A stretch of DNA of 19,320 bases, taken from the NCBI GenBank assembly GCA_934503275.1, contig CAKSVD010000027.1, forward strand, positions 1 to 19,320. Direction: 5' to 3'. The notes below the pieces were generated by a model. The model saw only the letters and a list, made by a program, of their open reading frames with translations, ran no database searches and was not told where the DNA came from. Below, one piece after another: positions 1-5,156 of the stretch. The DNA comes from an uncultured Faecalibacterium sp. (GTDB lineage Bacteria > Bacillota > Clostridia > Oscillospirales > Ruminococcaceae). Numbering within the stretch: the stretch's first letter is position 1; each line of letters begins with the position of its first letter. The translations under genes and the position numbers were made by a program.

Positions 1-156
1 CACACCCTGAACAACACCTGCGTGGCACCTCCGCGTATGCTGATCGCCTTCCTGGAGAACCACCTGCAGGCCGACGGCAGCGTGACCATCCCCGAAGTGC
101 TGCAGCCGTACATGGGCGGGTTGAAGGTCATGGTCCCCACCAATAAGAAGGACTAA
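1..156 (+). CDS. serS: Seryl-tRNA synthetase, C-terminal fragment (5' end outside window)
   Basis: The reading frame is open from the first base and stops at TAA 154-156, giving the last 51 residues of the protein. The stretch [19 protein letters not shown] followed by [16 protein letters not shown] is the C-terminal signature of class II seryl-tRNA synthetases: it lies in motif 3, whose arginine (here in PPR) contacts ATP, and it ends in the usual V-x-IPE-x-L-x-PYMGG tail. The enzyme charges tRNA-Ser with serine in the cytoplasm. The last residues (VPTNKKD) are an ordinary short tail. A strong terminator follows about 45 bases after the stop, so serS is the end of its transcription unit. Start, catalytic core and upstream context cannot be seen. 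Confidence 0.93.
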   Translation, partial: HTLNNTCVAPPRMLIAFLENHLQADGSVTIPEVLQPYMGGLKVMVPTNKKD

Positions 157-200
157 AACTGCACCGGGTTTTCCACAACCGGACAGAAAAAGGTTGAAAA

Positions 201-236
201 AAGCACCGCTTTCCGCACAGGGAAGCGGTGCTTTTT
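201..236 (+). terminator. Intrinsic terminator of serS
   Basis: AAGCACCGCTT-T-CC pairs with GGAAGCGGTGCTT (13 bp with one bulged T, loop GCACAG) and runs into TTTTT. It lies directly downstream of serS on the same strand. Confidence 0.9.
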
Positions 237-246
237 GCGTGGGAAT

Positions 247-270
247 CTGGCGCGGGAGCGCCTGAGAGGG
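247..270 (+). repeat. Partial copy of the GAGGG dual-hairpin repeat (hairpin B and tail only)
   Basis: These 24 bases, hairpin GGCGC-GGGA-GCGCC followed by TGAGAGGG, are identical to 6286-6309, the 3' half of a full copy. The first hairpin of the family is missing here. The AT-rich bases 271-370 that follow show nothing recognisable until the tRNA promoter. Confidence 0.75.
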
Positions 271-370
271 ATTTTTACCCGCAAAACTGACAAGAAATGC
301 AATATTCTAACGCAGCTATGTGAATAAATTGAGGCTTTCAAAAAAATGCGAAATTTTTTGAAAATATGTG

Positions 371-399
371 TTGACAAAAGGGGTATCTATGGATATAAT
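371..399 (+). promoter_or_regulatory. Sigma-A promoter of the tRNA cluster
   Basis: TTGACA (371-376), a 17-bp spacer and TATAAT (394-399) form a perfect consensus promoter. Transcription would start near 406, some 28 bases before tRNA-Met, and would run through both tRNAs. Confidence 0.92.
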
Positions 400-433
400 A
401 ATAAAGCACCGTTCAAGTGCAAGCTAAATATGT

Positions 434-510
434 GGCGGTATAGCTCAGTTGGCTAGAGCATTCGGTTCATACCCGAAGTGTCACCGGTTCAAATCCAGTT
501 ACCGCTACCA
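434..510 (+). tRNA. tRNA-Met(CAT), elongator type
   Basis: This is a full cloverleaf. The acceptor stem is GGCGGTA/TACCGCT with a G-T first pair, the D arm is AGCTC...GAGC, and the anticodon stem TTCGG/CCGAA holds loop TTCATAC with anticodon CAT at 468-470. The T arm contains GGTTCAAAT, and CCA is encoded at 508-510. The first pair is not the C-A mismatch of initiators, and the loop TTCATAC matches elongator tRNA-Met of Bacillus rather than tRNA-Ile2 (lysidine type, loop CTCATAA). Confidence 0.95.
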
Positions 511-513
511 CGT

Positions 514-594
514 TACAGAGTTTCGCTAAGATAAGGGGGACGGTCGTCCGCAATAGTGGATGATGAAAGTCGGAGGTTTTAGCGAAGCTCTGTA
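514..594 (+). ncRNA. Structured spacer RNA between the two tRNAs (unidentified)
   Basis: Bases 515-529 (ACAGAGTTTCGCTAA) pair with 579-593 (TTAGCGAAGCTCTGT) with a single G-U, extended by T514-A594, closing an 81-base domain. Inside, GGAC (538-541) and GTCC (546-549) form a small hairpin with loop GGTC. There is no T-run, so it is not a terminator, and it is not a tRNA. It is co-transcribed with the flanking tRNAs. It may be a processing spacer or a small stable RNA; no known family was recognised. Confidence 0.5.
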
Positions 595-601
595 TTTCTA
601 A

Positions 602-673
602 GGCCCGTTGGTCAAGCGGTTAAGACACGGCCCTTTCACGGCTGTAACATGGGTTCGATTCCCGTACGGGTCA
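602..673 (+). tRNA. tRNA-Glu(TTC)
   Basis: The acceptor stem is GGCCCGT/ACGGGTC (one G-U), the anticodon stem CGGCC/GGCTG encloses loop CTTTCAC with anticodon TTC at 635-637, and the T arm is GGGTTCGATTCCC. Discriminator A673 is followed by TAA, so the CCA end is not encoded and must be added after transcription, unlike the neighbouring tRNA-Met. Confidence 0.95.
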
Positions 674-733
674 TAAAAACGCCTTTGCGCAATGCGCAAG
701 GGCGTTTTTGCTTTGACCCGTACAGGGATCGAA
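654..733 (+). repeat. Inverted copy of the tRNA-Glu 3' end flanking its terminator
   Basis: The reverse complement of the tRNA-Glu 3' end (654-673) matches 714-733 at 18 of 20 positions; one of the two differences is a G-U pair in RNA. The two arms enclose the terminator hairpin 676-709, so read-through RNA could fold into one long hairpin that sequesters the T arm and acceptor strand of the tRNA. Confidence 0.7.
676..709 (+). terminator. Intrinsic terminator of the tRNA cluster
   Basis: AAAACGCCTTTGCGC pairs with GCGCAAGGGCGTTTT around loop AAT (15 bp, one G-U), and the 3' arm merges into TTTTT. It starts three bases after the tRNA-Glu discriminator. Confidence 0.88.
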
Positions 734-753
734 GAAACAAAGGAGGCATCTCT

Positions 754-1053
754 ATGGATACATTGTTCCCCAAGGTCTTGCAGGCTGTCGCGGGCGAGAA
801 CTTTACGGTGTACCTCTATTTCAACGATGGCTCTGTGCGTCTGTATGACGCAAAGCCGCTGCTTGCACTGGGTGGAGTCTTTGCGCCCTTGCAGGATGCA
901 GCCTTTTTCAAAAGCCGCCTGACCGTCCTGAACGATACCGCCGCATGGGATATCAACGGCAATCGTGACCCGGGCAGCTGTGTGGATCTGGACCCCATTG
1001 AGTTGTACGAGACCTGTCCTGTGGTGGTAGACCCGCTGGAATCGGCATCCTGA
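754..1053 (+). CDS. DUF2442 domain protein, 99 aa
   Basis: The sequence has the look of the DUF2442 family: a short beta-rich protein with FNDGSVRLYDAKPLL, then LGGVFAPLQDAAFFKSR, and the end TAAWDINGNRDP...DLDPIELYE. The function of the family is not established. Members are often found beside DUF4160 proteins, and a toxin-antitoxin role has been suggested; no DUF4160 partner is present here. The start is ATG 754, eight bases after AGGAGG (741-746); the longer open frame upstream runs back into tRNA-Glu and is not coding. No promoter was found of its own, so it may be expressed by read-through of the tRNA terminator. A bidirectional terminator follows the stop. Confidence 0.82.
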   Translation: MDTLFPKVLQAVAGENFTVYLYFNDGSVRLYDAKPLLALGGVFAPLQDAAFFKSRLTVLNDTAAWDINGNRDPGSCVDLDPIELYETCPVVVDPLESAS

Positions 1054-1073
1054 ACCGCAAAAATACGCAAAAA

Positions 1074-1106
1074 CACGGGAAGATCCGCAGACCTTCCCGT
1101 GTTTTT
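1074..1106. terminator. Bidirectional terminator between DUF2442 and HAD genes
   Basis: CACGGGAAG (1074-1082) pairs with CTTCCCGTG (1093-1101). It is followed by TTTTT on the plus strand and preceded by an A-run that gives a T-run on the minus strand, so it can serve both convergent genes. Confidence 0.88.
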
Positions 1107-1108
1107 AT

Positions 1109-1771
1109 TTATTTATTCCGCTCCTGCACATACCGCAGGATGTCCTCCGGCACCTCTGCCAGCGCATCGGCACCGGCGGCGGTCAACTCGGCGCGGCCGC
1201 GGAAACCCCACAGCGCACCCATGGCGGGCAGGTGGGCGTTGTGCCCGGTGAGGATGTCCACATCGCTGTCGCCCACAAAAAGGGTGGCGGCAGGGTCTGC
1301 GCCCAACTCGGTCATCAGGGCATACAGTCCGGTGGGGTCGGGCTTGGTGGGCACGCCCGGGCGGTTGCCCCGCACGGCGTCAAAGCGGCCGGTGCCAAAG
1401 TAGTGGGCAATAATGCCGCCGCACAGCGCGTCAGCCTTGTTGGAGAATACCGCGCACTGGATGCCCTCGGCTTTCAGTGCGTCCAGCAGCGCCGGAATGC
1501 CGGGGTAGGGCGCGGTCTTGTCCTCCTTGTGGGCATCGTACCGGGCGGTGAACTGCGCCAGCGTCGCCGCCAGCTGCGCCGGGGTACGGGCGTCAGCGGG
1601 GGAGAACCGCTCCACCAGCTTGGGGATGCCGTTGCCCACCATCCGCTTGTACTGCTCCACCGTAAAGGTGGGCCAGCCGTTTTGTGCGCACACCCAATTC
1701 CCGGCATCGGCAAGGTCGTCGATGGTGTTCAGCAGGGTGCCGTCCAGATCAAATAATACAGTCTTTATCAT
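1109..1771 (-). CDS. HAD-superfamily phosphatase, phosphoglycolate-phosphatase-like, 220 aa
   Basis: All four HAD motifs are visible: motif I FDLDGTLLNT with nucleophile D8 and acid/base D10, motif II FSNK (S110), motif III K143 in TKPDPT, and motif IV VGDSDVDI (D168, D172). The helical cap between residues about 15 and 90 (subclass C1, beta-phosphoglucomutase/Gph fold) fits phosphoglycolate phosphatase or a related small-molecule phosphatase; the substrate cannot be told from sequence alone. The length of 220 aa is normal for the family. The minus-strand start at 1771 is preceded by GGAG in ACGGAGATTATTTTT. It lies downstream of the YdbT-like gene but is separated by a terminator, and no clear promoter was seen, so it may depend on read-through or a weak local promoter. 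Confidence 0.9.
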   Translation of the reverse strand: MIKTVLFDLDGTLLNTIDDLADAGNWVCAQNGWPTFTVEQYKRMVGNGIPKLVERFSPADARTPAQLAATLAQFTARYDAHKEDKTAPYPGIPALLDALKAEGIQCAVFSNKADALCGGIIAHYFGTGRFDAVRGNRPGVPTKPDPTGLYALMTELGADPAATLFVGDSDVDILTGHNAHLPAMGALWGFRGRAELTAAGADALAEVPEDILRYVQERNK

Positions 1772-1798
1772 AAAAATAATCTCCGTTGGTCTGTGTTA

Positions 1799-1836
1799 TA
1801 AAAAATGCCCCGCCGACCGTAGGTTCAGCGGGGCAT
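1799..1836 (-). terminator. Terminator of the RCK / PH-domain gene cluster
   Basis: Read on the minus strand, ATGCCCCGC pairs with GCGGGGCAT (1836-1828 with 1813-1805), and the 3' arm runs into TTTTTT. It lies 14 bases after the stop of the YdbT-like gene. Confidence 0.88.
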
Positions 1837-1849
1837 CGCAAGTATACTT

Positions 1850-3205
1850 CTATATCTCCAGAAAATCAAGAGCCGCCAGCGGCACGCTGCGCACGGTGAC
1901 CTTTTCTTTGCCGGGGAATACAAGGGTCAGGTCGGTGCGCTGCACCGTCACCGCCCAAGGGGATTGCAGCGTGGTAAAGCAGGTGTCCGGGTGGAACACG
2001 CACAGCTGATGCAGATGGAACCGGTGCTGTCGGCAGAGCAGCAGCTGTCCCTGCTGCTGCCATACGCCCTCCCGGTGCCAGCCCACGGCGGCAGCGCCCA
2101 GCAGGGCGGCAAACACCCCGGTGGGGATGAGCAGCGGCAGGGTAAGGGCAGGCAGGGTGGTGCGGGATACCGCCGTCAGCAGCAGACAGAGCGCCAGCGG
2201 GATGCCCGCCGGTAAAAAGAACACCATGCTGCGGTCGGTGGTGTCGGTGCGGGTGTCCGGGGGCAGCTGCGCCATCTCGGGCAGCAGTTCCCGCAGCAGC
2301 GGGGTACCCTCCCGCCAGACGAACAGGGGCAGCTCCGGGCGGCACGCCCCTGCCGAGACGAATACCGGGCAGTAATGCAGCGCCCATGTGGCCGGGGAGC
2401 GGCGCAGGTCGGCGTAGTTCAGCTGGCTGAGCCGCAGCCGCATCTCGTACCGGCGGATCAATCCGCCCCGGCTGCCCAGTTGGGTATCGGTGCGCCAGAC
2501 GGTGTAATGCACCGCCTGCAAAGCGCTGCGCACCAGACTGATGCAGAACAGGGTGCCCGCCAGTACCAGCAGCCACGCCATGCCCAGCGGCAGCCAGCGG
2601 GCGGCAAGCGCCGCCAGCTGTCCCAGCTGCGCAAGGGCGGCGGTCTGGGCATCCGGGGCATAGCTTTGGGTCTGGTGGATGGCCAGCCACCACAAAAACA
2701 GGGTGGACAGGCCGTTGGCACCCAGCACCGTAAAGGCCAGCTTTTCGCCGCCCTTGGGCGCGTGCCACAGCGGGTTTGTCACCGGCAGCAGCACATCGGC
2801 AAGCTCCTCGGCCTGCTGCCGGGTAAGGTACAAAGTGATGGTCTTGGTCTGCCCCACAGGGTACAGCACCACCCGGCAGGCTCCGGCCAGCCGGTAGACC
2901 AGCGGCTGCTCCAGCACCAGCGCCGCCAGACCCTCGGCGCGCAGGGCGCGGTCCAGCCGTACCCCCAGCCGCCAGCTGACGTGCACCGTGCCCTTGGCAT
3001 CCACCTGCCAGCGGCCGCCATAGTACACCGCCCAGCACATAGCGCTGATAAAGAAGAGCAATACAAGGTCCTGCCGCAGCGCCGCACGCAAAGCGTCCCA
3101 GTTGCGGGCAAAAAGCACCTGTACCAGCGGCAGAAGGTACACAAGCAGGGTCTTGCGCAGCAGATGCAGCGCCGCCAGCGGGTGGAAGTGCTTTTCCCGG
3201 TTCAT
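1850..3205 (-). CDS. YdbT-like membrane protein with bacterial PH (bPH_2) domains, 451 aa
   Basis: This is the larger partner of a YdbS/YdbT-type pair. Hydrophobic segments lie near residues 18-32, 47-62, 165-177, 205-225, 327-346 and 353-376. Between and after them are three beta-rich stretches (about 66-140, 232-300, 375-450), which is the alternating membrane / bPH_2 layout of Bacillus YdbT. The family is membrane-bound; in Bacillus the YdbST pair has been linked to resistance to an antimicrobial peptide, but the biochemical role is unknown. The start at 3205 is chosen because its ATG overlaps the stop of the preceding gene by 4 bp (ATGA), implying translational coupling. The frame is open for another 151 codons upstream, but that extension is an antisense-like artefact of the GC-rich neighbour. 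Family assignment rests on architecture and is less sure than for the small partner. Confidence 0.75.
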   Translation of the reverse strand: MNREKHFHPLAALHLLRKTLLVYLLPLVQVLFARNWDALRAALRQDLVLLFFISAMCWAVYYGGRWQVDAKGTVHVSWRLGVRLDRALRAEGLAALVLEQPLVYRLAGACRVVLYPVGQTKTITLYLTRQQAEELADVLLPVTNPLWHAPKGGEKLAFTVLGANGLSTLFLWWLAIHQTQSYAPDAQTAALAQLGQLAALAARWLPLGMAWLLVLAGTLFCISLVRSALQAVHYTVWRTDTQLGSRGGLIRRYEMRLRLSQLNYADLRRSPATWALHYCPVFVSAGACRPELPLFVWREGTPLLRELLPEMAQLPPDTRTDTTDRSMVFFLPAGIPLALCLLLTAVSRTTLPALTLPLLIPTGVFAALLGAAAVGWHREGVWQQQGQLLLCRQHRFHLHQLCVFHPDTCFTTLQSPWAVTVQRTDLTLVFPGKEKVTVRSVPLAALDFLEI

Positions 3206-3633
3206 ACGTTGCCCTCCATCAGCACCGCTGCCAGCGCGGTGGCCTGCGCGGCGGGGATGCCGGGCAGCACCAGCTGCAAACCCGGGCTGCGCACAAGGAG
3301 CACGGTGCATCCTGCCGCCCACAGCAGCGGGGTGCGCAGCAGCTGCACCCCGGTGACCGCCCGGCGCGGGATGCGCCGCAGCACAGGGACAGCCACCCCG
3401 GACTGCACCGTGACGCTGTCCGCCGTCAGAGCGGCGACAAAGCTGCAGCAGCGTACCCGGACAAGCGCCACCAGCGCTGCCCATACGATGCAAAAGACCG
3501 CGCCCGCCCACACGCTTTGCCAGAAGGCAAAGGGCGCACAGACCAGCCCGGGCACAGCTGCCCAGACGCAGAGCACCCGGCGGGCGCGGGGCGGCAGCAC
3601 CAGTGCGGTGCGCAGCAGCTCCTGCTCGCTCAT
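3202..3633 (-). CDS. YdbS-like small bPH_2 domain membrane protein, 143 aa
   Basis: Two adjacent hydrophobic segments (about residues 18-36 and 41-60) are followed by a PH-like domain (65-143) with LTADSVTVQSGV, then VLRRIPRRAVTGVQLLRTPL, the typical bPH_2 pattern in which an I-P-R/Y strand precedes a conserved Q/L-rich turn. The ending (LVLPGIPAAQATALAAVLMEG) matches the C-terminal helix of YdbS proteins. The function is unknown; it probably forms a membrane complex with the YdbT-like protein encoded next. The ATG at 3633 overlaps the TrkA-like stop by 4 bp, and its own stop overlaps the next ATG by 4 bp, so the three genes are likely translated in a coupled way. The open frame further upstream lies inside the TrkA-like gene and is not real. 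Confidence 0.78.
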   Translation of the reverse strand: MSEQELLRTALVLPPRARRVLCVWAAVPGLVCAPFAFWQSVWAGAVFCIVWAALVALVRVRCCSFVAALTADSVTVQSGVAVPVLRRIPRRAVTGVQLLRTPLLWAAGCTVLLVRSPGLQLVLPGIPAAQATALAAVLMEGNV

Positions 3634-4298
3634 TTGTGGGAGGAAAGACCCCACGCATCCATCAGCAGATGCAGGGTGTCGTCCTGTGTCAGGCACAGCA
3701 GCCTGTCCCACGGCAGCAGCACCGTGCTGCCGTGGGGGATGATGAACTCGGTATCCCGGGTGATGCTGACCAGAATGGCATCGCCGGGGATGGGGATCTC
3801 CTTGATCTCCTTGCCCGCAAACTGGAAGTCCTCCGGCAGCAGGATCTCGTTCAGGCTGGCGGTGCCGCCGCCCAGCGAGAGCAGCTGCCGGATGGTGTCG
3901 GTCTCGATCTCCCGCTCCAGAATATGGCTCAGGTTGTCGGTGCCGCACACCACGGTGTCCACGCCCAGCGTGTGCAGGATGTCCCGGTTCTTGGGGTTGG
4001 AGGCGCGCGCCACGGTGCGGTTCACGCCGAATTCCCGCTTGGCGATCTGGCACGCCACCAGATTGGTCTCGTCGGTGTTGGTCACCGCCACAAAGGCATC
4101 GCAGCTGGCAACATCGGCGGTGCGCAGGGTGTCAAAACTCAGAGAGTCGCCGCAGATGACCGGGATATCCAGCGTGTCGGCAAGGGTGCGGCACAGCGCC
4201 TCCTGCGGCTCGATGATGGTCACCTTATGGTGGTGGGACAGCAGGCTCTGGGCAAGATACATCCCCACCCGGCCGCCGCCGGCAATACAAACTTTCAT
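3630..4298 (-). CDS. RCK/TrkA-type potassium-transport regulatory protein, 222 aa
   Basis: The N-terminal Rossmann domain has the dinucleotide motif GGGRVG (residues 7-12), the acidic end of strand 2 (TIIEP, E30), and the Trk-type stretches VICGDSLSFDTLR, FVAVTNTDETNLVACQIAK and RASNPKNRDILHTLGVDTVV. A C-terminal TrkA_C (RCK_C) domain follows from about residue 140 (EILLPEDFQFAGKEIKEI...GDAILVSITRD). Such proteins bind NAD(H) or nucleotides and gate Trk/Ktr K+ channels on the cytoplasmic face; no trkH/ktrB channel gene is in the window. GAGGT lies just before ATG 4298. The stop overlaps the YdbS-like start (ATGA). A weak promoter-like pair (TTGATT and TATATT, 15-bp spacer, 4355-4329) lies upstream at the end of a palindromic element. 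Confidence 0.9.
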   Translation of the reverse strand: MKVCIAGGGRVGMYLAQSLLSHHHKVTIIEPQEALCRTLADTLDIPVICGDSLSFDTLRTADVASCDAFVAVTNTDETNLVACQIAKREFGVNRTVARASNPKNRDILHTLGVDTVVCGTDNLSHILEREIETDTIRQLLSLGGGTASLNEILLPEDFQFAGKEIKEIPIPGDAILVSITRDTEFIIPHGSTVLLPWDRLLCLTQDDTLHLLMDAWGLSSHK

Positions 4299-4380
4299 AT
4301 TACTACCTCATTCTACGGCTTGTAAAGCAATATAGGCTGTTTTCACGGAAATCAATTTTGCAGTATGAGCCGTGACAAAA

Positions 4381-4427
4381 GCCTTCACCCCTTGGGGGGA
4401 AGGTGGCGCGTAGCGCCGGATGAGGGG
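4381..4427 (+). repeat. GAGGG dual-hairpin repeat, full copy
   Basis: Hairpin A is GCCTTC-CCCC paired with GGGG-GAAGG, hairpin B is GGCGC-GTA-GCGCC, and the tail is GGATGAGGGG. It is in inverted orientation to the copy at 4458-4506. Confidence 0.78.
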
Positions 4428-4457
4428 TAATTACACGCAAGCTGTTGCTTGCCTGCG

Positions 4458-4506
4458 CCCTCATCAGTCACCTGCGGTGACGGCTTCCCCCGACCGGGGG
4501 AAGCCT
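4458..4506 (-). repeat. GAGGG dual-hairpin repeat, full copy
   Basis: Read on the minus strand, hairpin A is GGCTTCCCCC-GGTC-GGGGGAAGCC, hairpin B is GTCACC-GCA-GGTGAC, and the tail is TGATGAGGG. Hairpin B differs from that of the other copies at most positions, yet still pairs perfectly. Confidence 0.8.
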
Positions 4507-4525
4507 TCATTCGGAAAATTGATTC

Positions 4526-4939
4526 TTATTTGGAAAGTGCCCGGAACACCGCCTGCTCGGTCAGCACGGTGGGGCAGATGGTCTCCAGCTCGTAAGCCTT
4601 GTGGTACAAGATCTGCAGATGCGGGTCGGATACCCGGCAGATGACCTTATCCCGGCGGAAGATGTTCTTCGCCAGCTGTGCGGCCATCAGGTTCACCGAG
4701 TCCTCCTCGGTCACCGCCGCCACGGCGTCGCAGTTCTCTACGCCGCCCCGGCGCAGGGTGTCCGGGTCGGTGGGGTCGCCCACAAGGGCAGTGCCGTGAA
4801 AGGTATAATCGTCAAAGGCATCCAGACGCTTGAGCTGCTCGGGGTCCTTTTCCACCACCGAGATATCATGGCCGATGCGCTCCAGATCGCGGATCAGCGC
4901 CGCACCTACCTGATCGCAGCCGATCACCAGAATGTTCAT
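4526..4939 (-). CDS. TrkA-type NAD-binding (RCK_N) protein lacking the C-terminal domain, 137 aa
   Basis: It begins with a Rossmann fold (MNILVIGCDQVGAALIRDLE, then VVEKD) and carries the TrkA_N landmarks GTALVGDPTDPDTLRRGG, AVAAVTEEDSVNLMAAQLAKN and CRVSDPHLQILYHKAYELETI. The usual GxGxxG has D in place of the second glycine (GCDQVG). The protein stops after TEQAVFRALSK, where the linker to TrkA_C would begin, so it has no RCK_C domain; full TrkA proteins of this type are about 220 aa. The stop codon is two bases from a palindromic element, so the gene may be truncated, or it may be a natural N-only partner that dimerises with the full-length RCK protein downstream. The start has GAGGTGAACCTTC ahead of ATG 4939. 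A leader hairpin lies at 4965-4989. Confidence 0.85.
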   Translation of the reverse strand: MNILVIGCDQVGAALIRDLERIGHDISVVEKDPEQLKRLDAFDDYTFHGTALVGDPTDPDTLRRGGVENCDAVAAVTEEDSVNLMAAQLAKNIFRRDKVICRVSDPHLQILYHKAYELETICPTVLTEQAVFRALSK

Positions 4940-4964
4940 GAAGGTTCACCTCGTTGTTTTCAAG

Positions 4965-4989
4965 GCTTTCTGCGCCCGGCGCAGAAAGC
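4965..4989 (-). other. Leader hairpin of the short RCK gene
   Basis: GCTTTCTGCGC (4965-4975) pairs perfectly with GCGCAGAAAGC (4979-4989) around a 3-base loop. On the minus strand it lies about 25 bases before the ATG, just upstream of the ribosome site. There is no T-run on the minus side. A possible -10 box (TATACT, minus strand, 5016-5011) lies upstream, with only a weak -35. Confidence 0.55.
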
Positions 4990-5092
4990 GGACAGACTTC
5001 TTATTTTTATAGTATAGCACATTTCCCGGGGCAGATAAATACAGCGCCCGGGGTAAAATTTTTATAATCTGTATGCACAGCGGCTCATAGTA

Positions 5093-5101
5093 TGGTATAC
5101 T
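5093..5101 (+). promoter_or_regulatory. Extended -10 promoter of uppP
   Basis: TGG followed by TATACT (5096-5101) is an extended -10 element (TGnTATAnT type). The -35 region is poor, as is common for such promoters. The predicted transcription start is near 5108, too close to TTG 5112 for that codon to have a ribosome site. A second TATAAT lies at 5063-5068 without a clear -35. Confidence 0.6.
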
Positions 5102-5142
5102 GAAACTGCTTTTGAAAAAACTACGCATCCAACGGGTGCTGC

Positions 5143-5149
5143 AGGAGGG
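5143..5149 (+). promoter_or_regulatory. Ribosome binding site of uppP that points at a non-AUG codon
   Basis: AGGAGGG is a perfect anti-16S match. The in-frame codons at start distance are ATT (5154) and ACG (5157); no ATG, GTG or TTG lies within the normal window. The next in-frame ATG is 5187, inside the conserved first helix. Confidence 0.75.
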
Positions 5150-5156
5150 ATTTATT

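Larger units (their letters stand above)
4350..4524. mobile_element. Palindromic MITE-like element between the two RCK genes
   Basis: The 10-bp ends AATCAATTTT (4350-4359) and AAAATTGATT (4515-4524) are perfect inverted repeats. They enclose two inverted copies of the GAGGG dual-hairpin repeat (4381-4427 and 4458-4506), with a small central hairpin GCAAGC/GCTTGC (4437-4452). The whole 175-bp block is therefore an imperfect palindrome with no coding capacity. Its right end is two bases from the stop codon of the short RCK gene. It fills most of the 227-bp gap between the two RCK genes. Confidence 0.6.

Noticed and set aside
434..510. tRNA-Ile2 (lysidine-modified CAT) or initiator tRNA-fMet
   Set aside because: The anticodon loop TTCATAC and body match elongator tRNA-Met, and the first acceptor pair is G-U rather than the unpaired C-A of initiators.
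550..575. Hammerhead-like core (GATGATGAAAG) in the inter-tRNA spacer
   Set aside because: The required CTGATGA and cleavage-site elements with three correctly placed stems are not present.
714..733. Phage or island attachment site at the tRNA-Glu 3' end
   Set aside because: Integration leaves direct repeats, whereas this copy is inverted and no integrase gene is near.
649..753. Upstream start of the DUF2442 frame at 649
   Set aside because: It lies inside tRNA-Glu and its terminator; ATG 754 has a perfect ribosome site.
3206..3658. 151-residue N-terminal extension of the YdbT-like frame
   Set aside because: It overlaps the YdbS-like gene entirely, is Gly/Ala/Arg-rich, and the ATGA overlap at 3202-3205 gives a natural start.
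2375..3742. 455-aa plus-strand open frame opposite the YdbS/YdbT-like genes
   Set aside because: It is antisense to recognisable coupled genes, has a Gln/Arg/Pro/Ala-rich composition typical of GC-rich shadow frames, and has no ribosome site or family resemblance.
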